From assembly GCF_031954525.1 (NCBI RefSeq), contig NZ_CP134867.1:4030001-4094000 (forward strand): a stretch of DNA of 64,000 bases. The letters are read 5' to 3'. Both the position numbers and the translations under genes were made by a program. Below, in pieces: positions 37,920 through 46,745 of this stretch; the stretch's first letter is position 1, and each line of letters starts with the position of its first letter. This DNA comes from Dyella sp. BiH032. GTDB taxonomy: Bacteria; Pseudomonadota; Gammaproteobacteria; Xanthomonadales; Rhodanobacteraceae. The notes under the pieces were generated by a model, which saw only the letters and a list, made by a program, of their open reading frames with translations, was not told the origin of the DNA and did not search any database.

Positions 37920-39368
37920 TCAGCGTCCTTTCCAAACAGGGCGAGACAGCGCAAGCATTCGCGCAAACGTGAGAAGGCCCAGAAGCGCAATGGCGACGGA
38001 TATTGCGAGGCGAGCCATCCAGTTGTCCGCACCACCTACGACCAGCACGGTGGCAACGATGGCCATACTCGGCATGACCAGCTTGACTAGATCGTCCCAA
38101 CCAACAATGCGACGAAATCCGACCGCGAGGCATAACAACAGGAAGTCCGCCATCACCCGGAGCGACCACGCCATGGCTGCGCCCAGAACGCCGTACCGCC
38201 CAACCAGCAGCACGACCAGGACGCCATAGGGGAGCAGTTCGCCCACGTGGAATTTGGCGGTCAAATCGCTCCTGCCGTCCGCGTGCAACATAGCCACCGC
38301 CAAATGTGCAAGCCCATTCAAGCAGACTCCGCCAATCACCACCTGAAACAGGCGCCACCCTTGATCGGCAAAAGAGACCCCGAGCCACAGCGTCAGTATC
38401 TCCTTCCCGAGGAGACAGCCAATCGCTAATGGATATAGCCAGAACAGGAACAGCGCTTCCCGCGCGCGAGCAAAGAGCCGAGCACGGTTTGCACCCAGCG
38501 CGCCTGCCTGGGTCAGTGCAGGAAAGACGGCATTCAGTCCCGCCAAAGGCAACGCTGTACCGCGATAAGCGGCATCGAAAGGAACCGTATAAAGCGCCAT
38601 CGTGCCCGCCGGAACTACCGAGGCCAGGTAGAACCGGTCTCCATAAACCAGGAAGGGCGAAATCACGTTACTGACGGATAGCCAACCGCTGAAGGCCAAT
38701 AACCGTCGCAACTCCCCTTCTTTTCCTGCCAGCAGGAAGTCTCTGAACGCGAAAGGAGCCATCGTCATGCACAGCAGGAATCCAAGGATCCTCACCCCCG
38801 CCAGCGCAGATAACGTCCAAGAAAGGCTGTGCGTATAGCCTGCAACCAAGGCAGGAACGATAAACACCAGGAATCCTACCGGCACCTTTACCAGGTTTAC
38901 TTTGACGAACTCCTGGCGGCCTTCAAGCATGCTAAGGATGCCGCTCGACATGAGCGCAAATGGAATGCTCAATCCTATCCAGCGAAACCCGCCCACGGTT
39001 TCGCCGCACAACGATGCGTCTTCGCAACGAAGCCACTGTGTCAAATGAGGCACTGCCAACCAGATAAGGCCGCCAACGACGACCCCTATCGCACAAAGCA
39101 GCGCGATGCATCTCGCCAGTACTGCGGATACATGTCGCCATTCGATGGCCGCCGCACAGGCATGCGCCACATAGCGCGTGATTCCGCGACTCAGACCGAA
39201 GTCCAATATTCCCGAGATACCGACCAGTCCCAAAGCTAGCGTAAAAACGCCCATCGCCGATTGGCCGAGCGAATCGAGCAGGAAGCGGAGCGCAACGATA
39301 CCGACGAGAGACGGCAATACAACGCCGACAATATTCACCAGGGCATTTTTGCCGACTTTAAGGCTCAT
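37920..39368 (-). CDS. Wzx-like polysaccharide flippase (MOP superfamily)
   Basis: A 482-residue protein with 12-14 hydrophobic helices and the N-terminal KNALVNIVGVVLPSLVGIVALRFLLDSLG typical of Wzx/RfbX transporters. It should move an undecaprenyl-linked saccharide across the inner membrane. Its ATG overlaps the stop of the DPM1-like gene by four bases (ATGA). Its presence suggests assembly of a lipid-linked glycan before transfer, but it could also belong to an O-antigen pathway. Confidence 0.87.
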   Translation of the reverse strand: MSLKVGKNALVNIVGVVLPSLVGIVALRFLLDSLGQSAMGVFTLALGLVGISGILDFGLSRGITRYVAHACAAAIEWRHVSAVLARCIALLCAIGVVVGGLIWLAVPHLTQWLRCEDASLCGETVGGFRWIGLSIPFALMSSGILSMLEGRQEFVKVNLVKVPVGFLVFIVPALVAGYTHSLSWTLSALAGVRILGFLLCMTMAPFAFRDFLLAGKEGELRRLLAFSGWLSVSNVISPFLVYGDRFYLASVVPAGTMALYTVPFDAAYRGTALPLAGLNAVFPALTQAGALGANRARLFARAREALFLFWLYPLAIGCLLGKEILTLWLGVSFADQGWRLFQVVIGGVCLNGLAHLAVAMLHADGRSDLTAKFHVGELLPYGVLVVLLVGRYGVLGAAMAWSLRVMADFLLLCLAVGFRRIVGWDDLVKLVMPSMAIVATVLVVGGADNWMARLAISVAIALLGLLTFARMLALSRPVWKGR

Positions 39369-40243
39369 TTTGGCCCGTGGGTCCCGCCCTGCTCCGAAGA
39401 CACGTACATAAGCGCCGTGATCTGCTCGGACACCAATCCAATCAGGAAAACGATCACCGCGGCGCTCCACATCAGCGTGCTCATGTTGGTCAGACGGCCT
39501 TCCTGCGAGAACGTCCAGGCGTAATTGGCGCACCCCAGCAGGAAGAACACCACCGCCGTCGGCGCAAACAACTTCAACGGCGAATACAGCGTCGCGATCT
39601 TGAAGATGATCAGCAGAAACCGAACACCGTCCTTCAACGGCTTGATATGACTCTTCCCCACCCGCTGCGCCGCCTTGATCGGCAGATATGCCACCGGATA
39701 CGCGCTGCGGAAGAACGCCATCGTGCTGGTCGTCGGATAGGAGAAGCCGTTCGGCAACAAGTGCAGAAATTCGCGGAAGCGCCCGGCGCGAACGGCGCGG
39801 AAGCCTGAGGTCAGATCCGCCACTTCATGCCCCGTCATCCGCGTGGCCAGCCAGTTGTAGATCGTATTGGCCACGCCGCGTCCCACGCCCGCCTGGCTGC
39901 CCCAGTCCCGTGCGCCGACCACCATGTCGTAGCCCTGCCCCAGCCGCTCCAGCAGTCGCGCGATGTCCGCCGGATCATGCTGGCCGTCGCCGTCCATGAA
40001 CACGAGAATGTCGCCGCTGGCTGCCCGGGCACCTCGCTTGATCGCCGCGCCATTGCCCATCGAGTACGGGGAGGACAGGCACTGGACCCCGGCGGAGGCG
40101 CAGATATCACGGGTATCGTCCGTCGACCCGTCATCCACCACGATGATTTCGGCATCAGGCTGGGCTGCGCGCAGGCGGGGCAGCAGGGTCTTCAGGGCCG
40201 CGGCCTCGTTCTTGGCCGGCAAAACGATACTGATACGGTCCAA
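39365..40243 (-). CDS. DPM1/GtrB-like polyprenyl-phosphate glycosyltransferase
   Basis: A 292-residue GT2 with ISIVLPAKNEAAALKTLL, VVDDGSTDDT and MDGDGQHDP acidic motifs, and two C-terminal membrane helices (LFAPTAVVFFLLGCANYAW and MWSAAVIVFLIGLVSEQI), the DPM1/GtrB plan. It loads a sugar onto undecaprenyl phosphate, giving the type of donor used by GT-C enzymes. The start is unusual: no ATG or GTG fits, and a TTG at 40243 stands 5 bases after GGAG (ATT at 40246 is the other choice). First gene of a three-gene minus-strand block. Confidence 0.88.
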   Translation of the reverse strand: MDRISIVLPAKNEAAALKTLLPRLRAAQPDAEIIVVDDGSTDDTRDICASAGVQCLSSPYSMGNGAAIKRGARAASGDILVFMDGDGQHDPADIARLLERLGQGYDMVVGARDWGSQAGVGRGVANTIYNWLATRMTGHEVADLTSGFRAVRAGRFREFLHLLPNGFSYPTTSTMAFFRSAYPVAYLPIKAAQRVGKSHIKPLKDGVRFLLIIFKIATLYSPLKLFAPTAVVFFLLGCANYAWTFSQEGRLTNMSTLMWSAAVIVFLIGLVSEQITALMYVSSEQGGTHGPK

Positions 40244-40480
40244 AATGACTCCCCCGAGCGTAAACGCGAATAATAGCCTGCCCCTGGGGTGCGCGGCTGT
40301 GGCCGACTTGACGAAACGACCACCTCCAGGTGGCAGCGTAGCCACGCGCCGGTCGCCCGCCCCGGCCGGGAATGTGTGCTTAGGGTCACCTTACCGCCAT
40401 CCCGAACCGCCGGCGGGTGACCCGTCACGGTATCTGCGGTAAATTCCCGACCAATCAGGGGGATTGGTGACATTCAGGTT

Positions 40481-42202
40481 ATGGCGACGCAAATGCAACC
40501 GTCTTTGTCGGGCCTGTCAGGCATGGCCCGGCGACTGGTGTCCGAGGGGGTGCTCCCCGAGCCGGACGTGCGCAAGGCGGTGGCCGACTCGGCCCAGCAC
40601 AAGACCTCGCTCACCTCCTGGCTGCTCGACAACAACCTGGTCGAAAGCGCCCGCCTGACCCAGATCGCCTCCGCCGAGTTCGGCATGCCGGCCATGGATG
40701 TCTCGTCGCTGCAGCCGACCAGCATGCCGCTCAACCTGATCAGCGAGGCGCTGGTCAACAAGCACCATGCCCTGCCCCTGTTCCGGCGCGGCAAGCGCCT
40801 GTTCGTCGGCATCGCCGACCCCATGCAGTCCCACGCGCTGGACGAGATCAAGTTCCACTCCAACTGCATGGTGGAACCGATCCTGGTCGAGCGCGGGCAG
40901 CTGCACCGGGTGATCGAGAGCGCGCTCAACACGATGAATGCCACCGTCCCGGATCTCGGCGGGGACGATCTGGAAGAACTGGCGCTGGAAGCCGGCGACG
41001 ACGACGGCGACACCACGGGCATCGACGCCACCGCGAACGAAGACGCGCCGGTCGTCAAGTTCGTCAACAAGATCCTGGTCGATGCGATCAAGCGCGGCGC
41101 GTCGGACATTCATTTCGAGCCATTCGAAACCCAGTACCGGGTGCGCCTGCGCATGGACGGCATGCTGCGCGCGGTGGCCAGCCCGCCGATGAAACTGGCG
41201 ACGCGTATTTCCTCGCGCCTGAAGGTGATGGCTGGCCTGGACATCGCCGAGCGCCGCGTCCCGCAGGACGGCCGTATCAAGCTCAACCTCTCCAAGAGCC
41301 GCTCGGTCGACTTCCGCGTCAGCACGCTGCCGACCCTGTTCGGCGAGAAGATCGTGCTGCGTATCCTGGACGCCTCCACGGCGAAGCTGGGCATCGACAA
41401 GCTGGGTTACGAGGAGGTGCAGAAGCAGCTCTACCTCGACGCCATCCACAAGCCCTACGGCATGGTGCTCGTCACCGGCCCCACGGGTTCGGGTAAGACG
41501 GTGTCGCTGTACACCGCGCTCAATATCCTCAATACCAACGAGCGCAATATCTCCACGGTCGAGGACCCGGTCGAAATCCGCGTGGAAGGCATCAACCAGG
41601 TCCAGCAGAACACCAAGCGCGGCATGACCTTCGCGGCGGCCCTGCGCTCCTTCCTGCGCCAGGACCCGGACGTGATCATGGTCGGCGAAATCCGCGACCT
41701 GGAAACGGCTGAGATCGCCATCAAGGCCGCGCAGACCGGTCACATGGTGTTGTCCACCCTGCATACCAACGACGCGCCGCAGACCATCGCCCGCCTGATG
41801 AACATGGGCATCGCGCCGTACAACATCACCTCTTCGGTCACCCTGGTGATCGCCCAGCGCCTGGCCCGCCGCCTGCACGACTGCAAGAAGCCGATGGACC
41901 TGCCGCCGCAGACGCTGCTGGCCGCAGGCTTTACACAGGAAGAGATCGACGCCGGCCTGACCCTTTTCGAAGCCGTGGGCTGCGACCACTGCAACGAGGG
42001 CTACAAGGGCCGCGTGGGCATCTATCAGGTGATGCCGATGCTGGAGGACATCCAGAAGATCGTGCTGCAGGGCGGCAACGCGATGCAGATCGCCGAGGTG
42101 GCCCGCAAGGCCGGCATCAACGACCTGCGCGCATCGGCCCTCATGAAGGTCAAGCAGGGCGTGACCAGCCTCGCCGAAATCGATCGCGTCACCAAGGACT
42201 GA
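40481..42202 (+). CDS. pilB: Type IV pilus assembly ATPase PilB
   Basis: A 573-residue hexameric ATPase that powers pilus extension. It has an N-terminal MshEN-type domain, Walker A GPTGSGKT at 333-340, an Asp box, Walker B in FLRQDPDVIMVGEIRDLETA, a His box in LSTLHTND, and a zinc tetracysteine-type stretch (CDHCNEGYKGRVGIYQ, with an upstream DCKKP). Upstream 237 bp contain no strong sigma-54 match. First gene of pilB-pilC-pilD. Confidence 0.97.
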   Translation: MATQMQPSLSGLSGMARRLVSEGVLPEPDVRKAVADSAQHKTSLTSWLLDNNLVESARLTQIASAEFGMPAMDVSSLQPTSMPLNLISEALVNKHHALPLFRRGKRLFVGIADPMQSHALDEIKFHSNCMVEPILVERGQLHRVIESALNTMNATVPDLGGDDLEELALEAGDDDGDTTGIDATANEDAPVVKFVNKILVDAIKRGASDIHFEPFETQYRVRLRMDGMLRAVASPPMKLATRISSRLKVMAGLDIAERRVPQDGRIKLNLSKSRSVDFRVSTLPTLFGEKIVLRILDASTAKLGIDKLGYEEVQKQLYLDAIHKPYGMVLVTGPTGSGKTVSLYTALNILNTNERNISTVEDPVEIRVEGINQVQQNTKRGMTFAAALRSFLRQDPDVIMVGEIRDLETAEIAIKAAQTGHMVLSTLHTNDAPQTIARLMNMGIAPYNITSSVTLVIAQRLARRLHDCKKPMDLPPQTLLAAGFTQEEIDAGLTLFEAVGCDHCNEGYKGRVGIYQVMPMLEDIQKIVLQGGNAMQIAEVARKAGINDLRASALMKVKQGVTSLAEIDRVTKD

Positions 42203-42342
42203 CGCCGCTCCATCGCCGGTCCGCGACGCCGGTAGCATTGGAGTTGCGTGCCAAGGCACGGATTGCCTGGGGAATTTGGACTAAGCTGCAGCAAATTTAG
42301 CCGCCGGCTCCAGGCCGGCAAGCTCGAAGGGGGAGTTTCCGT

Positions 42343-43608
42343 ATGGCCACAGTCACGGCAGCCAAAGACGCTCGCGCCCGCGGCGCAGAGCGTGCCGCCG
42401 TCAGCCAGCTGACCATGTACGACTGGATCGCGCTGGACAAGCGCGGCAAGCGCATGAAGGGCGAAATGCCGGCGAAGAACGCGTCGCTGGTCAAGGCCGA
42501 GCTGCGCCGCCAGGGCATGAACCCCCAGACGGTCCGCGAGCGGTCCAAGCCGCTCTTCGGCGCCAGCGGCAGCAAGGTCAAGCCGCGCGACGTCGCTATC
42601 TTCAGTCGCCAGATCGCCACGATGATGGCCTCAGGCGTGCCGATGGTGCAGGCCTTCGAGATCATCGCCGACGGCCAGAAGAACATCCGTTTCAAGAACA
42701 TGCTCGTCGATGTGAAGCAGAACATCGAGGGCGGCGCGGCGCTGCATGAGGCGCTGGGCAAGTATCCGATCCAGTTCGACGAGCTCTACCGCAACCTGGT
42801 GCATGCGGGCGAATCCGCGGGCGTGCTGGACACGGTGCTGGACACCGTGGCCACGTACAAGGAGCGGATGGAGGGCATCAAGAGCAAGATCAAGAAGGCG
42901 CTGTTCTATCCCGTCATGGTGCTGGTCGTGGCCATGCTGGTGAGCATGATCCTGCTGCTGTTCGTCGTGCCCGTGTTCCAGCAGACCTTTAAGGATGCGG
43001 GCGCGGAACTGCCAGCGCCTACCCAGATCGTGATCAGCGCATCGCAGTTCATGCAGAGCTACTGGTACGTGGTGATCGGCGTCATCGTGGGCAGCATCGT
43101 GGCGCTCGTGATGGCCAAGAACCGGTCGCCGGCGGTGGCCCACTTCCTGGATCGCCTGATGCTGAGGATTCCGGTGATCGGCAACATCCTCCGCCAATCG
43201 GCCATCGCCCGCTTCGCCCGCACCCTCGGCGTGACTTTCCGTGCCGGCGTGCCGCTGGTCGAGGCGATGGACGCGGTCGCCGGCGCCACCGGCAGCATCG
43301 TCTACGCCAATGCCGTGCGGCAAATGCGCGACGACGTCGCCGTCGGCCATCAGCTGCAGCTGGCCATGCGCCAGACCGGCCTGTTCCCCAACATGGTGGT
43401 GCAGATGACCGCCATCGGCGAGGAATCCGGTGCCCTGGACAACATGCTGTTCAAGGTGGCCGAGTTCTACGAGGAAGAGGTCAACAATGCCGTGGACACG
43501 CTGTCCACCCTGCTCGAACCGCTGATCATGGTGATCCTCGGCGTGCTCGTCGGCGGCATGGTGGTATCGCTGTACCTGCCGATCTTCAAGCTCGCCGGCA
43601 CGGTGTAA
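42343..43608 (+). CDS. pilC: Type IV pilus inner-membrane platform protein PilC
   Basis: A 421-residue member of the GspF/PilC family. Two repeated cytoplasmic domains (SRQIATMMASGVPMVQAFEI and ARTLGVTFRAGVPLVEAMDAV) are each followed by membrane helices, and a C-terminal helix LIMVILGVLVGGMVVSLYLPIF ends the protein. It couples PilB to the pilin helix. AGGGGGAG precedes the ATG. A strong hairpin follows before pilD. Confidence 0.97.
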   Translation: MATVTAAKDARARGAERAAVSQLTMYDWIALDKRGKRMKGEMPAKNASLVKAELRRQGMNPQTVRERSKPLFGASGSKVKPRDVAIFSRQIATMMASGVPMVQAFEIIADGQKNIRFKNMLVDVKQNIEGGAALHEALGKYPIQFDELYRNLVHAGESAGVLDTVLDTVATYKERMEGIKSKIKKALFYPVMVLVVAMLVSMILLLFVVPVFQQTFKDAGAELPAPTQIVISASQFMQSYWYVVIGVIVGSIVALVMAKNRSPAVAHFLDRLMLRIPVIGNILRQSAIARFARTLGVTFRAGVPLVEAMDAVAGATGSIVYANAVRQMRDDVAVGHQLQLAMRQTGLFPNMVVQMTAIGEESGALDNMLFKVAEFYEEEVNNAVDTLSTLLEPLIMVILGVLVGGMVVSLYLPIFKLAGTV

Positions 43609-43621
43609 GCTTCCCGATCCG

Positions 43622-43654
43622 AGCCCCTCTCCCATCGGGAGGGGGGCTTTTTTT
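43622..43654 (+). terminator. Hairpin terminator or attenuator between pilC and pilD
   Basis: A 12-bp stem (43622-43633 with 43637-43648) with one G-U pair and a 3-base loop, followed by seven T. It is expected to lower transcription of pilD relative to pilC. Confidence 0.85.
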
Positions 43655-43682
43655 ATAGCCATCGACAGCCTTAGGACGACGC

Positions 43683-44543
43683 ATGCCTGAGCTTCCCCTC
43701 TGGGCCTGGATCGCCACGGCAGCCGTGCTCGGCCTGCTCGTCGGCAGCTTCCTGAACGTAGTGATCCTGCGCCTGCCCGAACGCATGACGGCGATGTGGC
43801 GCCAGGAGGCGCGCGACGTCCTGGAACTTGAAGCCGAAGATGCGACGCCCCTGCCCCCGGGCATCGTGCGTGAGCCTTCGCATTGTCCCCATTGCAAGCA
43901 CCGGCTTTCGGCGCTGGACAATATCCCGCTGTTCGGCTGGCTGTTCCTGGGCGGGCGCTGCCGTTACTGCCGTGCGGCGATCTCCATCCAGTATCCCCTG
44001 GTGGAGTTGCTCAGCGGCGTGCTGAGCGCGCTGGTGGTATGGAAGTTCGGCCCGACCTGGCCGGCACTCGCGGGCCTGGCCTTCACCTGGATGCTGATCG
44101 CGCTGGCCGGCATCGACTTCCGCACGCAATACCTGCCGGACCAGATCAACTACCCGCTGCTGTGGCTAGGACTGCTGCTCAGCGTGCTGCCGATGTTCGT
44201 GAACCCCGTGGCAGCCATCGTCGGCGCCGCGGTGGGCTATCTGAGCCTCTGGAGCGTGTACTGGCTGTTCAAGCTGGCCACCGGCAAGGAAGGCATGGGT
44301 TATGGCGACTTCAAGCTGCTCGCCGCCCTGGGAGCCTGGATGGGGCCGGGCAAGCTGTTGCCGATCGTGCTGCTGTCATCGCTGGTCGGTGCGCTGATCG
44401 GCGGCGCGCTGATCGCCTTGCGCAAGCATCAGCGCGAACTGCCGATGCCGTTCGGTCCCTTCATCGCGATGGCCGGCTGGATCTGCTTCATGGCCGGTGA
44501 CTGGCTGCTGGATACCTACGCGCGGCTCACGGGCCTGCGATGA
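43683..44543 (+). CDS. pilD: Prepilin peptidase / N-methyltransferase PilD
   Basis: A 286-residue integral membrane aspartic protease that cuts the pilin leader after glycine and methylates the new N-terminus. The cytosolic loop has the zinc cysteines (Cys68, Cys71, Cys93, Cys96). The catalytic aspartates lie in GIDFRTQYLPD and GYGDFKLLAALGAWMG. It should act on both pilins in this window. Its stop overlaps coaE by four bases, the usual pilD-coaE arrangement. Confidence 0.97.
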   Translation: MPELPLWAWIATAAVLGLLVGSFLNVVILRLPERMTAMWRQEARDVLELEAEDATPLPPGIVREPSHCPHCKHRLSALDNIPLFGWLFLGGRCRYCRAAISIQYPLVELLSGVLSALVVWKFGPTWPALAGLAFTWMLIALAGIDFRTQYLPDQINYPLLWLGLLLSVLPMFVNPVAAIVGAAVGYLSLWSVYWLFKLATGKEGMGYGDFKLLAALGAWMGPGKLLPIVLLSSLVGALIGGALIALRKHQRELPMPFGPFIAMAGWICFMAGDWLLDTYARLTGLR

Positions 44544-45160
44544 CCGCGCCGCGCGCCTTCGTCGTCGCCCTGACTGGCGGCATCGCCTCGGGCAAGAGCG
44601 CGGTGGCCCGCCGCTTCGAAGCCCTGGGCATCGCCGTCCACGATGCCGACGTCGCCGCGCGGGAAGTGGTGAAACCGGGCAGCGAGGGCTTGGCGGCAAT
44701 CGTGCAGACCTTCGGCCCCGGCGTACTCGACGAGCACGGTCAGCTGGACCGGGCGGCGATGCGCCGCCGCGTGTTCGCCGACGACATGGCCAGGCGCCAG
44801 TTGGAAGCCATCACCCATCCGCGCGTTCGGACCTGGCTGCGCGAGCGGGCGGCAGCCGACCCGGGGCCTTATTGCATCCTCGCCATTCCCTTGCTCGCCG
44901 AGAACCTCGCGCATTACCGCTGGGTGGACCGCATCCTCGTGGTGGATGCGCCGGAAAGCGTCCAGTTGGAACGGCTGGTCCGACGCGACGGCATCGACGA
45001 AACGCTCGCCCGCCGCATGATCGAGCGCCAGGCCAGCCGCGAGCAGCGGGTTACCCTGGCCGACGACCTGATCGAGAACGGCGGCGAGGAAGCGGCTCTC
45101 GATGCTGCTGTGGCCGCCCTGCACCAGCGCTACCTGGCCTTCGCCAGGCATCAGGCCTGA
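44540..45160 (+). CDS. coaE: Dephospho-CoA kinase
   Basis: A 206-residue P-loop kinase that phosphorylates dephospho-CoA in the last step of CoA synthesis. It has GGIASGKSAVARRFEALGI (Walker A), DADVAAREVV and the lid motif (RRDGIDETLARRMIERQASREQR). It is coupled to pilD by an ATGA overlap and ends 9 bases from the convergent Nudix gene. Confidence 0.96.
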   Translation: MTAPRAFVVALTGGIASGKSAVARRFEALGIAVHDADVAAREVVKPGSEGLAAIVQTFGPGVLDEHGQLDRAAMRRRVFADDMARRQLEAITHPRVRTWLRERAAADPGPYCILAIPLLAENLAHYRWVDRILVVDAPESVQLERLVRRDGIDETLARRMIERQASREQRVTLADDLIENGGEEAALDAAVAALHQRYLAFARHQA

Positions 45161-45168
45161 CCGCGGCC

Positions 45169-46137
45169 TCAGCCGTTCCAGAAGCCGCGAATGCCGGAGA
45201 CCCCGTGGCCCCCCATGGTCCTGGCCTGGGCCTCGTCCGCTGCCCCCATGCCGCCCAGGGCGTAGACCGGGAACGAAGCGGCCTCGGCCAGTGCGCCGAA
45301 GGCGGCCCAGCCGAGCGGAGGAGTGCCGGGATGGGAGGCGGTCGCGGCGACCGGGGAGACCGTAGCGAAATCCGCGCCCAGCGCCAGCGCCCGGGCCAGC
45401 TCCGCGGCGTCATGGCAGCTCGCTCCTACCGGCTGCTCCCAGGGCAAGGGCCGGCCCATGCCGGGTTCCAGCTGTGCGGCTTTCAGCTGCACGCCGGTTC
45501 CCGGCCCCAGCAGCCGGGCCCCTTCGACGTCCCCATTCAGCATCAGGTGCGCGCCCTTCTCGCGGGCCAGCGGCAACAGTTCGGCGGCGAGGTCGCGCAC
45601 CTGCGCGATGGGCCACAGCGGCAGGCGCAGCTGCAACAATCGCTCGCCGCGCGTCAGCGCGCCGCGCAGCATGCCCGCGCAGGCGGCGTGCGCACCGGGC
45701 GGAACGTCCGCCGGCGTGATCGGGTAACGATGGGGCAGACGCAGTGCCTGCAGGATGGCGCGATCCGCCGGCGCCAGGCCGCCCAGATCGGTCGCGTGCG
45801 GATCGACCCAGCGGATCGCCGTATGTTCCAGCGCTGCCGCGTCGCCCCGCCAGCGGCGTACGAGCCTGGCGTCCAGCAGCAGGTACCGCTCGCCATAGGC
45901 CCAAGGGATCCGCACGAGCGGCTCGCCTGGTTCGACCTCGATACCCAACTCTTCGACGAGCTCGCGCACGAGTCCGTCATGAGCCGATTCACCGGGCTCG
46001 AGCTTGCCGCCCGGGAATTCCCAGCAACCGGCCAGATGCTTTCCCGGCGGACGCTGCGCCAGCAACACGCGCCCCTCGGCGTCCATCAGGACGCCGGCCA
46101 TGACGTGGAGCACGGCGATGTTGCCGGGGGCGCTCAA
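45169..46137 (-). CDS. MutT-type Nudix hydrolase fused to a ThiE-like domain
   Basis: A 322-residue fusion. The N-terminal 130 residues are a Nudix domain with a complete Nudix box at about 44-66 (GKLEPGESAHDGLVRELVEE region) in MutT-like context, so it may clean 8-oxo-dGTP. The C-terminal 180 residues resemble thiamine-phosphate synthase/TenI barrels (LQLRLPLWP, HLMLNGDVEGARLLG, ASCHDAAELARALALGADFATVSPV) and end with a GGMGAADEAQARTMGGHGVSGIRGF phosphate-site motif. This fusion is known in pseudomonads and xanthomonads. Overlaps folA by four bases. Confidence 0.9.
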   Translation of the reverse strand: MSAPGNIAVLHVMAGVLMDAEGRVLLAQRPPGKHLAGCWEFPGGKLEPGESAHDGLVRELVEELGIEVEPGEPLVRIPWAYGERYLLLDARLVRRWRGDAAALEHTAIRWVDPHATDLGGLAPADRAILQALRLPHRYPITPADVPPGAHAACAGMLRGALTRGERLLQLRLPLWPIAQVRDLAAELLPLAREKGAHLMLNGDVEGARLLGPGTGVQLKAAQLEPGMGRPLPWEQPVGASCHDAAELARALALGADFATVSPVAATASHPGTPPLGWAAFGALAEAASFPVYALGGMGAADEAQARTMGGHGVSGIRGFWNG

Positions 46138-46622
46138 GCGCTGCGGATGTACTCGACCATGTCGAAGTCATAGGCGTGATCGGCGTCTTTCTTGTGGTGG
46201 ACGCGCTTGACCTCGGTCCATTCACTGAAGTGCACGCCCGGGAAGAACGTGTCGGCGCCATCCACGGCCGCGTTGACCCAAGTGAGGTAGAGGCGCTGAG
46301 CCTTGGGAAGGGCTTCCCGGTAGACCTCGCCGCCACCGATCACCATCAGCCCCGTGCCATCCGCGCGGGCCGCGCCATCTTCCAGCGAACGCACGGTCAC
46401 CTGGCCCGGGAACGGCGCCTCGTGCTTGCGCGTCAGCACCAGGTTGGTCCGGCCCGGCAAGGCTTTGCCGATCGACACCGCGGTGTTGTAGCCCATCAGC
46501 ACGTATTTGCCGAACGTCAGATCTTTGAACCAGCGCAGGTCGTCCGGCAGGTGCCAGGGCAGCTGGCCTTTGCGGCCGATGGCAGAGTTCTCGTCGAGCG
46601 CGGCGATGAGCGAAATGGCCAT
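46134..46622 (-). CDS. folA: Dihydrofolate reductase
   Basis: A 162-residue enzyme that reduces dihydrofolate with NADPH. ISLIAALDENSAIGRKGQLPWHLPDDLRWFK carries the substrate site and active-site aspartate (PDDLRWF). VIGGGEVYREALP is the cofactor glycine loop. ATG 46622 gives the standard length. It lies downstream of thyA with a 123-bp gap, thyA-folA being a common pairing because ThyA makes the dihydrofolate that FolA recycles. Confidence 0.96.
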   Translation of the reverse strand: MAISLIAALDENSAIGRKGQLPWHLPDDLRWFKDLTFGKYVLMGYNTAVSIGKALPGRTNLVLTRKHEAPFPGQVTVRSLEDGAARADGTGLMVIGGGEVYREALPKAQRLYLTWVNAAVDGADTFFPGVHFSEWTEVKRVHHKKDADHAYDFDMVEYIRSA

Positions 46623-46745
46623 GAAGACTCCAGATGGGCGAACCGGATGGGGACGCACGAGCGGCCATGTGGGGGTCGGCGCGCGCTAGCCGCGCATTCT
46701 ACTCACGATCGCGGTCCAGGCGGCGTACACGACGCCTGTACTGGT

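Noticed and set aside
40329..40342. GG-N10-GC upstream of pilB as a sigma-54 promoter
   Set aside because: Only the GG and GC match; flanking consensus positions fail, unlike the sites before the pilins.
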